From positions 36,976,737 through 37,040,736 of the forward strand of contig NC_016133.3 in NCBI RefSeq assembly GCF_000005505.3: 64,000 nt of DNA, written 5' to 3'. The DNA comes from Brachypodium distachyon. Its lineage: Eukaryota; Streptophyta; Magnoliopsida; Poales; Poaceae. Under the pieces are notes generated by a model. It was given only the letters and a program-made list of their open reading frames with translations. It searched no databases and was not told where the DNA came from. A program made the position numbers and the translations under genes. This document shows, piece after piece, positions 10,440 through 23,184 of the stretch. The stretch's first letter is position 1; every line of letters begins with the position of its first letter.

Positions 10440-13400
10440 CTACAGAAGCTTCAGCATTTTCAGCCGCTCCTCGTGCTCCGGCTCGAGCTTCGGCGCCGTG
10501 TAGCTGCCGTGAAGATCTTCCACTACGTATTCCTGCATGTGAAGAAACAAATATAAATATGCTAAGTTCGGAAGAATGATTATAGCCACTCCACAGAGGA
10601 ACAATGGTTTGAGGGGGGTCTTGCCTTTGTGAGTTCTCTTTTGGTCAGTATGTGATAATGCCTCTGCCAGATCCTCTGGACGGCCATTGTTGCCGCGAGA
10701 AAACCATATGCGATCCCAAGGATAGCGAAAACGACGATGAAAACCACCACAAGGGCAAAGCAGGCCTCTAAAGAAGCAGGGAGGCAGTCAAGTATGCCCC
10801 AACCGTAGCAGCAGTTCCGGCACCCAGCCAGACATGGATCTTGGTTGTCGTTGAAGGATGAGCAGTGCACTATCAACCCGAAAAATCCAAGTAGCACAAA
10901 GAAAACTACAACACCTGGAACATAAAGACATGCAACATTACTACATTAGAGAGTGATTCAATTAAGGAGAGGTGCATACTGCTGTAACCACCAAAGTGTA
11001 GGTCGTAAACATTGATTGTACGGATGCAACACTTATAAGAAACAATTTGAATACCTATGCAGTAATAGAAAGGTATTGGATGCTTTGACAAGATGCGATC
11101 CCAACCATCACTGAAACTGTTCCGAAAACTTCCATCCCTGTCTAGAAAGTACGCAATAGCACTGATGATAGCAATAGTCTGCGAACAATGAAAAGCGATG
11201 TGAATAATTCTTTCATCTGTTTGATTTTGCAACGAAACAAATGACATATTATAGTAATAGTGCATTAGTATCTCTGTAGTCTCAAGAACTATCATACGTA
11301 TATATGATAAATAAGTGCTTCATGTAAGTTGTGCAGCAATAATCCTAAGAGCATCTCTAGAATTGGATTCCATGTTATGAAAGAAAAGAACATGACAAGA
11401 AATACTTTCAAATGTTAAAGCTTACAAGTTGAACAGCAAGAAAACCAAGTATAACATCTCTAGCGACAAAGATCCGGAATTTTAATTTGCGCCATGAGTT
11501 ATCCTCCAAAGTTTCCACTCGGAGATGAAACTGAGCTTTGCATGTAGTGCAATGTGAAAACGCAAATCCTTCCTGCAAAGCAAGCATAAACAACAGAAAT
11601 AGCAATTAACTTTGTTCAACATTCATAATGGATATATCAATGAAAAAAATATTTATCTACATATCATCTTGTCAGGAAATCCATAATGCCAAGAGAAAAA
11701 CTAAAGCTCAGAAATGAAGTATAAGATCAACCTAGATTCTAATAGAAGGTTCCAACAATGATGACAAAAGTCTTCAAGTGGCACAAATATAGCCGCCGAG
11801 TGTCTAATAGTACCCTCCAAATCAAGCCCAATGGCGATAGCTTGGAGAGATGCAGCTCGACTCCTAATGGATATTGCACTGCCAATAAGTGTTTAAAGCT
11901 GATAGTGATAGCATCTTTGCAATCTCAGAATCTGCCATTTGAGAACAACATTAATGAGGCAAAGTGGCAGGTTTTAATGCCATTACTATCACCAGAGTTG
12001 AAAACAAATCTTTGTATTGCCATTTTCTCCTCTAAGTAGAATAAACACGTTTACCAACTACAGTGCTCTGCGGACCAATATGACACTGCCTTTGCATGCT
12101 CTAGCCTCTAGGTGATAACTTACCTATCTCTCCACTACTGTCTCGATGTGGTAGTTTAACTAACATAAGATATATAGCAGTGTTGGCAATAGAAAGCAAC
12201 ACCACAAACCATGTGATTGCTTTGAGAAAAGCATCCTGTACTCTGTAATGTCTGACACATGTATACAAATTTACATGATCAGTAAGGCTAACTATCATAA
12301 TTCCATTAGGGAATGATATGTAAAATGTAGCATTGGAAGAAACAGTACCTTAACAGATCTCCAGTGGTCTAGGCATGAACGGTGAACAAACTGTTGAGTT
12401 CCCTTGCACATGCAAGGTGATATCAGGTCATCACCTGCATACAAAAGAACCCGCGTGAATACAGAGTCTTAGAATTAGATAACATGTTGATCGGAAAGAG
12501 AAAGGACAAATTAAATCACTCAAATAGTATGTGCTATCCAATAATTACTGCACCTCCAATTATATAGGGCGGTATTGGCCCAATGTACATCCTGGCGAAA
12601 ATAATGTTACACTATCTGGTCAACTTTACATAATCATGAATCAAATTCAAGAACGCGCGATTGATGGCTTGCGGCTGCTGATCGCTGCTGCAGCTGACTG
12701 GCTCATGCGACATGGCCTCCAACATTCGGACGTTTGTCCCCTTCGCGACCAGTAGAATGAAGCCTTGTCCCTCTCCTCTCGGGTTGTGTCTTCTCTCGCC
12801 AGGTTTGGCACCAGGTGCTGACAAGGTCCTAAGTGCAATCAAGCTGCCCACAGCCTGGTTTGAGAGTGCTGCTGTTCGCGCCAGTGCAGAAAGGCTGAAA
12901 GGTGCCCATTCAGTCATCATCCTCATTTTGTAGCGCTTCTGGAAGCTTCACAATGACCACACCTTCAATAGTGCCATCCCAGACTGTGCAGAGCTGGTCG
13001 AGTCTGTCCTATGCGAGGTAAAGCCTTGAATGCTGGCTGGCATAATGCTCTCGGATGCTTGTCACTACATACCAGCCCCCCAGACCTTGTCACGTTTTAG
13101 GCTAGCTAGGTATGTGCCAAGGAAACAAAAACAAAACTAGAAAGCTGGTTTAGTGTTGCCTTAGGTTTCAGATCTTTTGCTGACTCCAGGGCAGTCAATG
13201 AAAGGATAACGTATGGCGTAAAGCCAGATTTCTATTTCTATAACAAGAGCACATACAATGTGATGACCTTCAGTCAAAACTTGCATTGTAATTCAGTGTT
13301 ACCTTATTCCCAGGCATACATTATATGACCTAAACCTTGTCTATTAATCTTAAAAGAACTTGCATATCCAGTTATGATGTGGAGCAGATTGGAGCATATA

Positions 13401-13766
13401 TCACAAAGATTTGGACCCCACATGAGGTTGCCAAACCAATCTGTGCATGTAATCAACATTGCACACACTTTTGTGATTATGTTTGTTGTACTTGCCATGA
13501 ACAAGAGCATTCCCAAGCTGAACTAAAGCAGGCTAATTGACACGACAAAATTACATAAGATCGTCACCTATATCAGACTCGGCCTCGAGGCAAATGCGGC
13601 AGCATGCAGCAGAAGAACCATCGGTCTCCTCATCCTCAATCTCCAGGGTGCTCACGGTTGCTGGCTGTGGCGGTGAGAGCTGCGGCAATGGGTCTGCCTC
13701 CTCATCCTTCCTCTCCAGGAGAGGGTCTGAATCACTCGGGATCCTCTCTTCACCGCTCATGTCCAT
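10440..13766 (-). CDS. RING-CH (MARCH-type) membrane E3 ubiquitin ligase
   Basis: Six coding exons join in frame (13766-13568, 12434-12349, 11572-11426, 11178-11055, 10914-10625, 10532-10440) to 312 residues. A short acidic N-terminus leads to a C4HC3 RING-CH finger (about residues 56-112; CRICLEAE, CMCKGTQQFVH, HCTTCKAQF), the domain that binds E2 enzymes. Hydrophobic segments follow at about 133-155, 187-204 and 235-262, separated by a cysteine-rich loop (CLAGCRNCCYG). The C-terminus is short and charged and faces the cytosol if the topology is as usual. Such proteins ubiquitinate membrane partners in endomembranes; the substrate is unknown. The start is the first of two ATGs (MDMSGEE). Intron 5 begins with GC instead of GT (10624-10623); the other introns are GT-AG. 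No damage is visible. Confidence 0.9.
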
Positions 13767-13771
13767 CGGCA

Positions 13772-14395
13772 GCTGATTTTTTCTAGTCTAGGTTACAACA
13801 AACATAATCACTGCATTAATGAAGAAACAGAAATCCTGAAGTCAAATTATGGTTGAACAGCTACTAAGCATTCACATAGGGAGCCAAAGAATTCAAAGCA
13901 GTATCAAATTGCGAAAGAATAATCAAAACGGGAGCAGTGAAAAGGATTCCCTGGCCTATGGATGGAACCAAGAAATCAAGGCTTAATAATAAAATAAAAA
14001 TCGTGGGGGAAAAGATTAAACTCCACACTATTCACCGAAAATCGACCAAACTATCCAATAAAACACCACCAGAGTTCGAGCAGAGTGCCCTAAGATACGG
14101 AGCGAAATCCCAAACACTAATTCGGACAAGGCGGAGTCCCGAAGCAAAATCTCACCGATTTTCTCCACAAAAACAAAATAAATGGAAGGATCGAGAAAAA
14201 CTCACCAGGAGAAACCGAATTCCAGATGGGAAACCAGCAAGAGACCAACGCGTGAAATCGTCAGGGTGGGGGAAGAAGAAGAACTGCAAGTCCTAAATCC
14301 GCTTTGGAGCTTTGCCTCTCGTTGGGGCTTCGAAGGAGGATTCTTCTCCGTGGGAGGACTGAGGAAGCGGGTGCGATAGTACCAAACGTGGAGGT
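13772..14395 (-). promoter_or_regulatory. 5' leader region of the RING-CH gene
   Basis: A non-coding first exon probably lies at about 14206-14390: it is CT-rich and ends at a good donor, CTG then GTGAGTTT, at 14205. The following intron would end at the CAG at 13775-13773, six bases before the ATG. A 5'-UTR intron is common in plant genes. The transcription start was not located exactly. Confidence 0.45.
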
Positions 14396-14399
14396 GGTA

Positions 14400-16912
14400 A
14401 TCGACAAAGTGGTGCTGTACAATTTTCTGCTAAGCACCTGCATAAAAAGAACTATCCCCCAAGAGGACAAATTAAGAAGAAATTATCACTTATGTATATT
14501 TTCTTCACAACATCAATAAAGCAGTATTGTAGCCCATGCCATATGTACGGACTATAATAATCCAAGCATTGCTGACGAACTTTAGTTCATTTTTGTTACT
14601 CCTATCAAGTTTGGTCAAATCTTGGACAAGCATGGCTGGACTAGATGTTGGCCTGTGCTCCCTAGAGAAGGTGGTGCAAGCGGGCTAGGAGCATCGCAAT
14701 GGCCAACGGCTTTCTTATTTCTCTGCTATCTCAACCTCACCCTCACGCTTGTCCTCTAGATTGGATTGCTCCCCTCACCTCAAGGCTAACCGAAGAAAAT
14801 CCTATCCGACCCATACCCGTACGACCTAGCCTCTGGACCCGTTCCATCATCGTTGGATCTAATAATCTAATCCCAACAAAATCTCAACTCCCGCGCCTTG
14901 CCCCATCTGATCAAATCTAACGGCCATCACACGGGTCCAATGTAGGTCGTAGCACACAAGGTCGCATAGGATTTTTTTGCAGGGCTAACATTTCTTTCTA
15001 GCCGGGTTCGGTTTGTCACCGACTTTGGTTCTGTGGCGCCAACCAGTTAGGATTCACCCTAACGAGGTTCTGCTCCAACCCTCTCTACACAATGTTTAAC
15101 AACTTGTTTGATCTCTGATTTCAAATAAAGTTGTTTGATTTTCTAAATTCCCTCGTGAACTGGACTTGTGAATTTCAGAAAGAATACAAAGTAATTAGTG
15201 GTTTTAGGTGTTTCAAGTATGACAAAGTGCAGTGAAATATCTTCGGCCTGAAGCTTCTGGATCATTCTCCGGTAGGTGATGCATGTTGCAACTGTATCAT
15301 GCCGTGAGTGTTTTTAGCACAACTCCTGGGGATCATCCGTCCAGTAAATATGTCACCGCTATTCTTTTTATTGTTCTGTGTTATAATAAAAGTTTTGTTT
15401 GATTCTTGAACGATATAAAAATCATAAAGATAAAACTCGAGAATTTGCACATTAAACACGCATACTTATATTTTCCACTTAACGTTATCAAGAAGAACAA
15501 AAGTAACATCATTTTGATTCCCCTTATCCTAATCATCTATTCAATGATAAAAATTTCAAAGAAAATGTAAAATAACTTTACATAAACATGCAATGAAAAT
15601 AAAACGTAAAAATAGATATATGTAATACAACTACAAATGTGACGAAACAAAAATGTGTCGACATAACATGTAGATTCTAAGAAAAATATGTAAATAATTA
15701 TTCATAGTCACAGAAATAAAAATGATTATAATAATTTATGCATCACCAAAAACACGTTTGCATAAGAAGTTTGGACACGCCAATTTATCACTCATAACAC
15801 TGTTAAAAAACCATAGAAGTTATATTGCATGAGTTACATTACTTTATGTATTTTAGGTTAAATCACTTTTGCTTACAAATATGTAAAAGTTTATCCTAAA
15901 AATGTCCTACGCACTCATTATTTGAGTGGTATGTCTCCAACAAATACAATTTTTTTACTGATAACTATTGTTTCTAAGACCAATGTAATTAGCTAACAAT
16001 CTATACTAGCAAATGAAGACCACATGAATGAAGAGAATAGATCATTAATTTATGATGGACTAAAAGGTTGTCATCTTGGATAAATATATTTATAACATTG
16101 GATACATATGCATGCATAATTTGGAGGATATTAATAAAACCAATTTTACCGAAGACCCTTGTGTGATTCTCGGTACACCATTCACATGTTAGGTTTAATG
16201 GAATCAACATTCCACAAACTGCAACAGTACCGGTCAACCGTTATCAACCCAAAATAAAGCGGTACATGTTGACAAATTACCCCTTAATGGACTTTTCTCG
16301 CAATACACTACAGCGTGACACGGATGATGTGGTAATATTAGTTTTCCTCATATGCTGATTGTATGCGCTCATGTTTTACTTCAAATTGCCCATGGTATAC
16401 TATAATTGGTGTATTTGACAATATTTATAATTAGAGTATTGGACAATATTATTATTCTATGGGTGCACTCATCTATTATTTCAACTTAATGCTTTATTTT
16501 TTTATCAGACAATAACATAAAAAACATCAGTAGAATTTATGGGGTTTGTTGATAATGATTGGATAGTTCTGTAAGTTAATTACTTATCTATTGTTTACCA
16601 AATCTAGACACGTGTTTGCGATTTGGTTGAATGTTATAAGATGTTAATTTTCTTCAATTTGTATTTGCTTGGTTGAATGTTTCAATTAACCTGAGTCAAA
16701 ATCAACAGCTACAAAATGGGGAAGCACCCACTAAGCTGCTCAATTTACATGAGAGTTATTATAATGTCATTTTCCTTCCTTCTGAATCAGGATCAGATTA
16801 ATTTGTTGCTACACTGGCAGATCCGGAAAATAAAGTTAAAGAAGGGTCAGTTAAGAGACTTAATTAGACTAATTTACATTATTATCTTTATCCATGTTTC
16901 AGATAAACTAGG
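14400..16912. other. Intergenic, AT-rich, no gene seen
   Basis: Only short open frames without coding character occur on either strand. Between about 15400 and 16700 the sequence is strongly AT-rich. No transposon end or RNA gene was recognised. Confidence 0.5.
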
Positions 16913-16914
16913 TA

Positions 16915-17268
16915 CTCCCTCCATTTCGGTATGGGGGCTGTTTACCTATTTTCAGAATACGGGGCCGTTTTGCTGATTCCACGTGCGAAGCCCGAGGTGT
17001 CGGGCTGTTGATTTGGTGAGGAAAAGCCAGCATTTAATTCCTGATTAAACAAGCGGCCTCTCTCCTCCTCCCACCGGCCCATTTGCTGATGAAACGCTCG
17101 CATGCGCAGTTAATACATACGGGCCCAACCAATCAGGCCACAATTACCGCTAATCGAGGCTACGTTGGTGCCGGCCGTTTTTTCCGTTCGATTGGCTCGT
17201 CTCCTCTAATCGTATTCCTTGGTTACAGTGAATTGGGAGAACAGCCCCGTATACTGAAACGGAGGGAG
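16915..17268. mobile_element. Stowaway-type MITE, 354 bp
   Basis: The ends are inverted: CTCCCTCCATTTCGGTATG on the left and, read backwards from the right, CTCCCTCCGTTTCAGTATAC, followed on both sides by GGGGCTGTT. The flanking dinucleotide TA occurs at 16913-16914 and 17269-17270, the Tc1/mariner target duplication. It encodes no transposase and would be moved by a mariner-type enzyme from elsewhere. Confidence 0.9.
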
Positions 17269-17270
17269 TA

Positions 17271-18786
17271 ACAGTTTGTCTTGCCGGAATATTAAAAACA
17301 CATGGTTTTGGATTTTGGGCTTTCTTTCATGTCGATGTTAGTGTGACGACACATGGATAGTGAAGGAAGTAATTAATATTGGAAATAAGATTCAGCTTGG
17401 GGTCTATCTACTTCGATTCTGTAACATGCTAGCTAAGATCTTCAAATGCTGACTTGAGCTTCAACCTAGAATTTTTTTAATCTAGTTTTGCCTGTTCTGA
17501 CTGCTTGCGTCATGGTGTTATTGTTTGCCCTTTCAGTGTTTGGTACATGAAGATTACTGTTCTCTCCAAATGCAACATATGCATGTTATTGTTGTTGTTG
17601 TTAGATTTCCAATTGATGAGAGAGGAATGGGTGTGACAATTGGGCCTCCACTACAGTCTGGAAGTTATTCTCGACATTTATATTTACCTATGGAAGTCCA
17701 GTATCCATGGCTCCTTCCGCATCTTTTATTTAGGCATGGTTTGCTGAGACCTTTCCTTTATATTTTGTAGCTCATGTAGCTTAGAATTGCCTGTTCTAGA
17801 GATACATATGTCGTTTTCTTGTAATGAGAATTATTTCTCATAACAACATTATTTTTGCGTTTCCAATTTATTTGGTTATGTACAATGGCTATGCACAAGA
17901 GTTCCCGACCGTGTGCTGCCACCGCCCATGGTAAATATACTGGACTCTTGTTCATTTCTTTGAGCTGCTAAAATGTGAAGAATTGCGAGACTTACATCAT
18001 TTGTTATGTTCAATAGAATAAAATGATGTCAAACTTAGTTTGATGGTATCTTGTTTTATAGTGATATGCAGGATGGATTGGCTATACCAAAACTACGTCA
18101 TGTGAATGATGAGATCATTATGGAGGATGGGTGGCCGCACCTACCAAGCTGTCATATGTAAAATGTTGATGTTTTAATCTATCGGTGGCGTCGTTCAGTG
18201 TCCGTGATTTTAATCTATCGCTGGTTGTTTAATATCTAGTGACATTTAGTTATGCCATAGAACTTGTTATGTATCCATGTGCAAAAGAAACGGCATGTTG
18301 TTAATGTCCATGATTTTACTCTATCCGTGGATGTATTATTAGTCTCTAGTGTGCATGAAAAATCAGACCCACACACCATCACAAAATCTTCGGAGCAAAA
18401 TCCACGTGGCACGCCTCTCTTTTCTTATTTTTTTGGGCTCAACTGCTACAACCTTATACTCGTACAAAGCAACATAAACATAGTGCACATGTATATATAT
18501 ACACGTGCCAAAACTAGAAAATCACATATCCCGATCGGTCACCTAGGAACAAAAACGAAAAGCCAAACGAACTCGACTACAGTACAACTAAGAGCAGCAA
18601 CTCCCCATCTTCCAGCTTCCCTAAATATTTTCACAGCAGCACCGAACACCCTAACTCCGCGAAGCAAGCTAAAATTGTTGTACAAAACTCAGTATGGCTA
18701 GCTAGCTCTCGACTCTACATAGGCAGACGGCAAGGTTGAGGCCGATAGGGATTGGCAATTGGGGAGATGCCGGACAGAAAAGGGAT
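17271..18786. other. Unresolved region, possible exon remnant at 18072-18161
   Basis: After an acceptor-like ATGCAG (to 18071) a 29-codon open stretch ends at TAA (18159-18161). It contains phrases such as PKLRHVNDEIIMEDGW, which look coding, but I do not recognise the family and no further exon could be joined to it. The rest of the stretch shows no gene. Confidence 0.25.
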
Positions 18787-19091
18787 TTGATCGAACCTAT
18801 AGTCGTTGCAGATCGACTCGACGACACGAACACAACCATGGTTTCTGATATTCCATATGACTTATGGTTAAAATAGACAAACTTTTGTCAACAATTGCGG
18901 AAGATTGAAGCAAACTTATAGTCAAACTTTGGCCAACTCGATGACACAAACTCAACCACAGTCTTCGATATCACGATTAAAAAAAGTCAAACTTTGGCCA
19001 ACTCTTGTGATGGATTCGAGCGAACTTATAGTTGTTGTCGATCGACTTGACGACACAAACTTAACCATGGTCGCCAATATTCCATATGACT
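18787..19091. repeat. Degenerate tandem repeat, about 110-bp unit
   Basis: Three diverged units begin near 18787, 18902 and 19012. They share phrases such as GAACYTATAGTYGTTG, TCGAYTYGACGACACRAAC and ATTCCATATGAC. The middle copy is the most changed. No coding role is apparent. Confidence 0.6.
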
Positions 19092-19486
19092 TTACATTTT
19101 TATAACACATAATTCACATTTTGTTAGTCTAATTAATGGTCAAAGTTGAATCTCAAAATGCGTAGACGCTTTATATTATGGAACCGAGGGAGTACATGAC
19201 TATACGGGATTTGTTTTGTTTTTCTCCTTATTTCAGGCAACACACCTTTTTTGAAACAAAGGGCACACATGACGAAGAAGGGTCTGAATCCCCTAGATTT
19301 TGGAGAAATTACAGTCCGGCGGAAGTGGCCTACGTCTCATCTCAACCTTGATAGATTCCCACGGCACACAAATCACGGTAAGCCCTCGGTGGCTCACACG
19401 TCTCCAAATCTTTCATGTGTTTTTTTTTCACTTCTCTCTGACCAATAAAGAGCATATGCGCAGATTGATGTAAAAAAAAAAAGAGA

Positions 19487-19920
19487 TACTAGCACAGAAC
19501 CTGCTATAGAACAACAGATGTTAGGCGAGTATTGGACGCACCCCACTAATGCCGATCCTTTCCTGCCAAAAGCCCGATCCTTTCTTGAATTTTCTCATGT
19601 ATTCTGGCATGTGATTCGTGTGATTCATTTTATTTTGCATCTCCGGCGACGAAAATGTGCAGTGATTAACAGTTTGATTAATGTAGCGGCTGCATCATGG
19701 ATTTCAGGCGTGGCCCGGCCGTAGTTTTTTAATTTCTTACAAAATCCATCAGTGGCGTTTGTGGTTTTGCTCGCCACTATAAGCACCCCCATCAGTGACG
19801 AGTGCTCGATCGCCACTAAACGCACCCTCCATTAGTGTCGAGAAGAAGTTTGTGGCGATCGGGTTAATGGCCACTAACCCACTTTTCTGCACGTTACTAA
19901 TGGTCTGTTCTGTGCTAGTG
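19487..19920. mobile_element. Small non-autonomous CACTA element
   Basis: The left end reads TACTAGCACAGAAC (first base changed from C) and the right end GTTCTGTGCTAGTG, its reverse complement. Inside, the motif GCCACTA recurs in both orientations near the right end, like the subterminal repeats bound by CACTA transposases. The 3-bp flanks are AGA and GGA, only two of three alike. There is no coding sequence; about 434 bases. Confidence 0.65.
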
Positions 19921-20025
19921 GGATCATGCATTCATCAAAGCTAGCAAGGAGTAAAGCATGGTGATGATGCGCGCCGCATTTTCATGCACTGATGATATGT
20001 CAAAACCAGATCTTTGGATGCCGTG

Positions 20026-20043
20026 AGAGAGAGAGAGAGAGAA
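20026..20043. repeat. (GA)n microsatellite
   Basis: An uninterrupted run of GA dinucleotides, about nine units. Confidence 0.9.
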
Positions 20044-20570
20044 TGAAACGCATATATGGATGTCTCATCCTTGCCAAATTTCTCAAGTCGTCCGCCGCAC
20101 TACACCGCCGGCCGGCCTGATCACGATTCTAGAAGCTCACGTGCTCAAAAGTACGTCTAGAAGCTCCTTAATTAATTGCCACACCGTCATCCTTAATCAC
20201 ATCCTTGATCCTCCGAGGATGACTGACACAATGTTGAAGGGTCGGTACAGATTAAGGTAAACTGTACTCCAATCCGTAGTACATATGAAAATTTGAGAAG
20301 ATTATACGTACGCTGCCGTTTGTGCCATTTTTTTTTATCCTACCGCTTCTGTTAGATTCAACGGGGTGTTGCATGTTTGTTGAGGTGGGCAGACCACCGT
20401 CCGTTATTTATGTCCTTACACAATAAATAATGGGATTGACTAATGGACAGTCGACCGAGAATCCTCAATTCTCAGTAGATGTACCAATCAGCCGTTCGTG
20501 CGTTAGATCCACTGCAAGGTTTTCACCCTTATGCCACGAAAATGTTAGCCACAAGATGAATTCGGATGCA

Positions 20571-21125
20571 ATAGATAGGGTATGCTGCAACATTATTCGG
20601 TGTTGGTTGCGATATGGGGTCTGGTGGTTGCAATAGCGGGTAATGTTGCAACGGATTTGTATTGTTGTGTTTTCAATTATTGGGGTTGCAATAATTATGA
20701 CATATCGCCCCGATACATGTTTGCGTTGCATTAAGATCTGCGTTATTGCCACTTGTTATGTAAGGGTTGCAAAAGAGCATTTGGTACAACAACAATTGTT
20801 GGGCGTTGCGAAGGACCTATTCGATATAATAATGCCAATGGTACTTGCTGCAAAAGGATTTTCTATGGCAACGAATATTTCCGAACGACCCATTAGAAAT
20901 AGCAACGTAAAGCTGAATGGTGGCAAACGGTTATTGGATATAGCAACCAAAATCAAAAGCGATGCAAACGTGCCATTGGAAATGGCAACATGACGTAGTC
21001 GTTGCAGAAACATATTTTTTATAGCAACGCAACCCTTAATGGATGCAAGAGAGTTTTCGATATAGCAACCATGCTCTTACTGGGTTGCAACAATCGAAGT
21101 TCTATTGCAACACATGTAAGCGGTC
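20571..21125. repeat. Left GTTGC/GCAAC subterminal array
   Basis: GTTGCAA, GTTGCGA and their complements occur roughly every 20-40 bases, often as facing pairs around an AT-rich core (for example ATAGCAACC...GGTTGC). The array mirrors that at 35490-36550 and is the type of site a CACTA TNPA-like protein binds. Confidence 0.6.
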
Positions 21126-21830
21126 GCTATTTGGTAAGGCAAAAAAAAGAAAAATTCTCAACCCTTTTTTTTTATATGGGACCGAATCGGGTTCTGGTGT
21201 CCACCAAGTGGAGAAACGGCGGGGAGATAACGGGGGCAGGCGCAATGTGCCGGCAGAATTATGAATTAGCTGCACGTTTGTGAACATGACATTAATTTGA
21301 GCTGCGAAGGCACATATTTATAATAAAATAATATATTTTTAAATAAATACTGTAAAAAAATAAAAATATGCCGCCAATAAATGAGACTTCATGAAACAAA
21401 AGCAACCCAACGATATTGGAATTGGTAGGTCCAATCTGTCAATTCCCGTCCGTGTTTGCCGGAAGCCCGCAACTGGCGCACAGCCTAGTTGAAACAAATG
21501 TTCAAGAACAGGCCCAATGATGTAAACAGGATAAAAAAATTGTTTTCCCCTCAATAGCAAGCAAGAGTTGATAGCTGAGGTGGCTAGCAGGTGCATCCTC
21601 ATGGGAAGAGATAGGTTGTGAGTTCAATCCGTGCTTCTCGGTCGGTTTGGCCTAAACCGTCCGGTTCGCCGGTTTTAGTAAAACTGCCCGGTTCACCCAG
21701 TTTTCTCCAGTCCAACACCCGGTTCATTTTTCCAGAACAGCACGTACGTAAGGCACGCACACAGCCTTGCCTAACCCTGACTATACAGTGCGTGTCCAAC
21801 ACCTATTAGGATTGCTCATGGTACCGCATC

Positions 21831-21961
21831 TATATATATTGGACAAATGCTTGTAATTAAACAGCAACCCAGAAAATCGAGAGGATAAGAAAAGCAGATA
21901 AGAAAAGCAGACGCACGTACGATACGTGAGACGACGCCTCCCGCAGGAATCGCACACCCAG
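21831..21961 (+). promoter_or_regulatory. TATA box and leader exon of the TNP2 gene
   Basis: TATATATATT at 21831-21840 is followed by a stretch that ends at a strong donor, CCCAG then GTATGAG, at 21962. The next good plus-strand acceptor, CGCTGCAG at 23184, lies 15 bases before the TNP2 ATG. A leader intron of about 1.2 kb is therefore likely. Confidence 0.45.
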
Positions 21962-22139
21962 GTATGAGATCGATTATCCATATATGTTCTTGAATATATG
22001 ATTACAGCCCTCTTCGGTTTACAATTCATAGGAAGGAACTGAATAGAATGCCCGGACCACTCAAATCCTATGGAAACGTACAGGAATTCACTAGCTGTTA
22101 GCACCTTTAATTAATTGCCTCAACTAGCAGTTAGCTTTG

Positions 22140-23184
22140 AACCCAGCTCACGAAGGATGTAAAATCGAAGGGGCTTCATGAATCGCTAGAAGGGCTTCAC
22201 AGGTACCCACCGGACTGGATACCATAAAAGTAGATAGATGCCTGCATACCATAAAAGTAGATATTAATTCCCTTCACAAATCAAATGATCAAGCCCTATA
22301 TGCCATAGATGAAAACAGGTATAACACAATTCAAATTCTACCTGACAACTAAGTGAATGACATTTGTATATATTCAAACGAAATGGTAGTACTCCTGTAA
22401 GAATACCAACTCCCAATAAAAATAAAGCTATGATTTTTAACCATGCCAACACATACAGAATGAGATGACCCCTTCTCAAACAAGAACCTCTGGACACACA
22501 AGACCAGCACGGAACAATAATTTTGTAGGAAGCAACAAAAATGGGACGATGCCTCCTCCGACGGCAATCTCTGAACACCCGATCAGTAAATTACTTCTAG
22601 CAGTTCAAAACTACATCTAGCAATTCAAAACTTCATCTAGCAATTCAAAACTACACCTAGCATTTCAAAACAACATCTACCGGTTCAAAATTACAATTAA
22701 CATACTTCGATCCGTATCAAAGCTATTTATTTTGTGCGCGAAGTATGTATACTGGTACTTGTCACTCGGTGGAGTAGGAGCTACTCTCCAGATTTGGGGC
22801 AAAGTACAAATTTTAGGCGTGAACATCCACAAATAAGCAGTGTTGCTAAATATAATAAGCATCATCCGTACTGAAAGAAAGCCTTACCTCTTTTAGCTCG
22901 GTTCCTGGAAGAGGCTCACCTTCCTGATCACATGGCTGATAACTCATGAACTTATTCCATTTGAACCCAAATACGGAGTAAGTTTCAACCTACCAGACAA
23001 AATTAGAAGAGGAATCTGTAGAGACCAGCCCTTTCAAGTTTCAACCCAAATAAGTATCAACCCAAATAAGTTTGTCAATATATATATGGTTAATTTACAT
23101 ATTCATGTTCATTAATTTGAGAAGAGGGAAACATTTGTTTGGCATGTGTTAAATCAGTTGGTCGCTCTTTTTCCATCGCTGCAG
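22140..23184. other. Leader intron of TNP2, with 20-bp minisatellite
   Basis: No coding region is recognised. It holds a near-exact 27-bp direct repeat around 22216-22264 (ATACCATAAAAGTAGATA twice) and the minisatellite at 22597-22696. Confidence 0.4.
22597..22696. repeat. Minisatellite, five 20-bp units
   Basis: Five consecutive units of CTAGCARTTCAAAACTACAT form occupy 22597-22696 in exact 20-base register, each with one to five changes. This is upstream of TNP2 within the CACTA element. Confidence 0.9.

Noticed and set aside
19183..19194. GAACCGAGGGAGTA as the right end of another Stowaway MITE
   Set aside because: It looks like a terminus, but no inverted partner was found upstream within a reasonable distance.
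20098..20116. CACTACACCGCCGGCCGG as the left end of the large CACTA
   Set aside because: It resembles the right end, but needs a gap and two mismatches, the 3-bp flanks differ (CCG against TTC), and the repeat array begins more than 400 bases further in.
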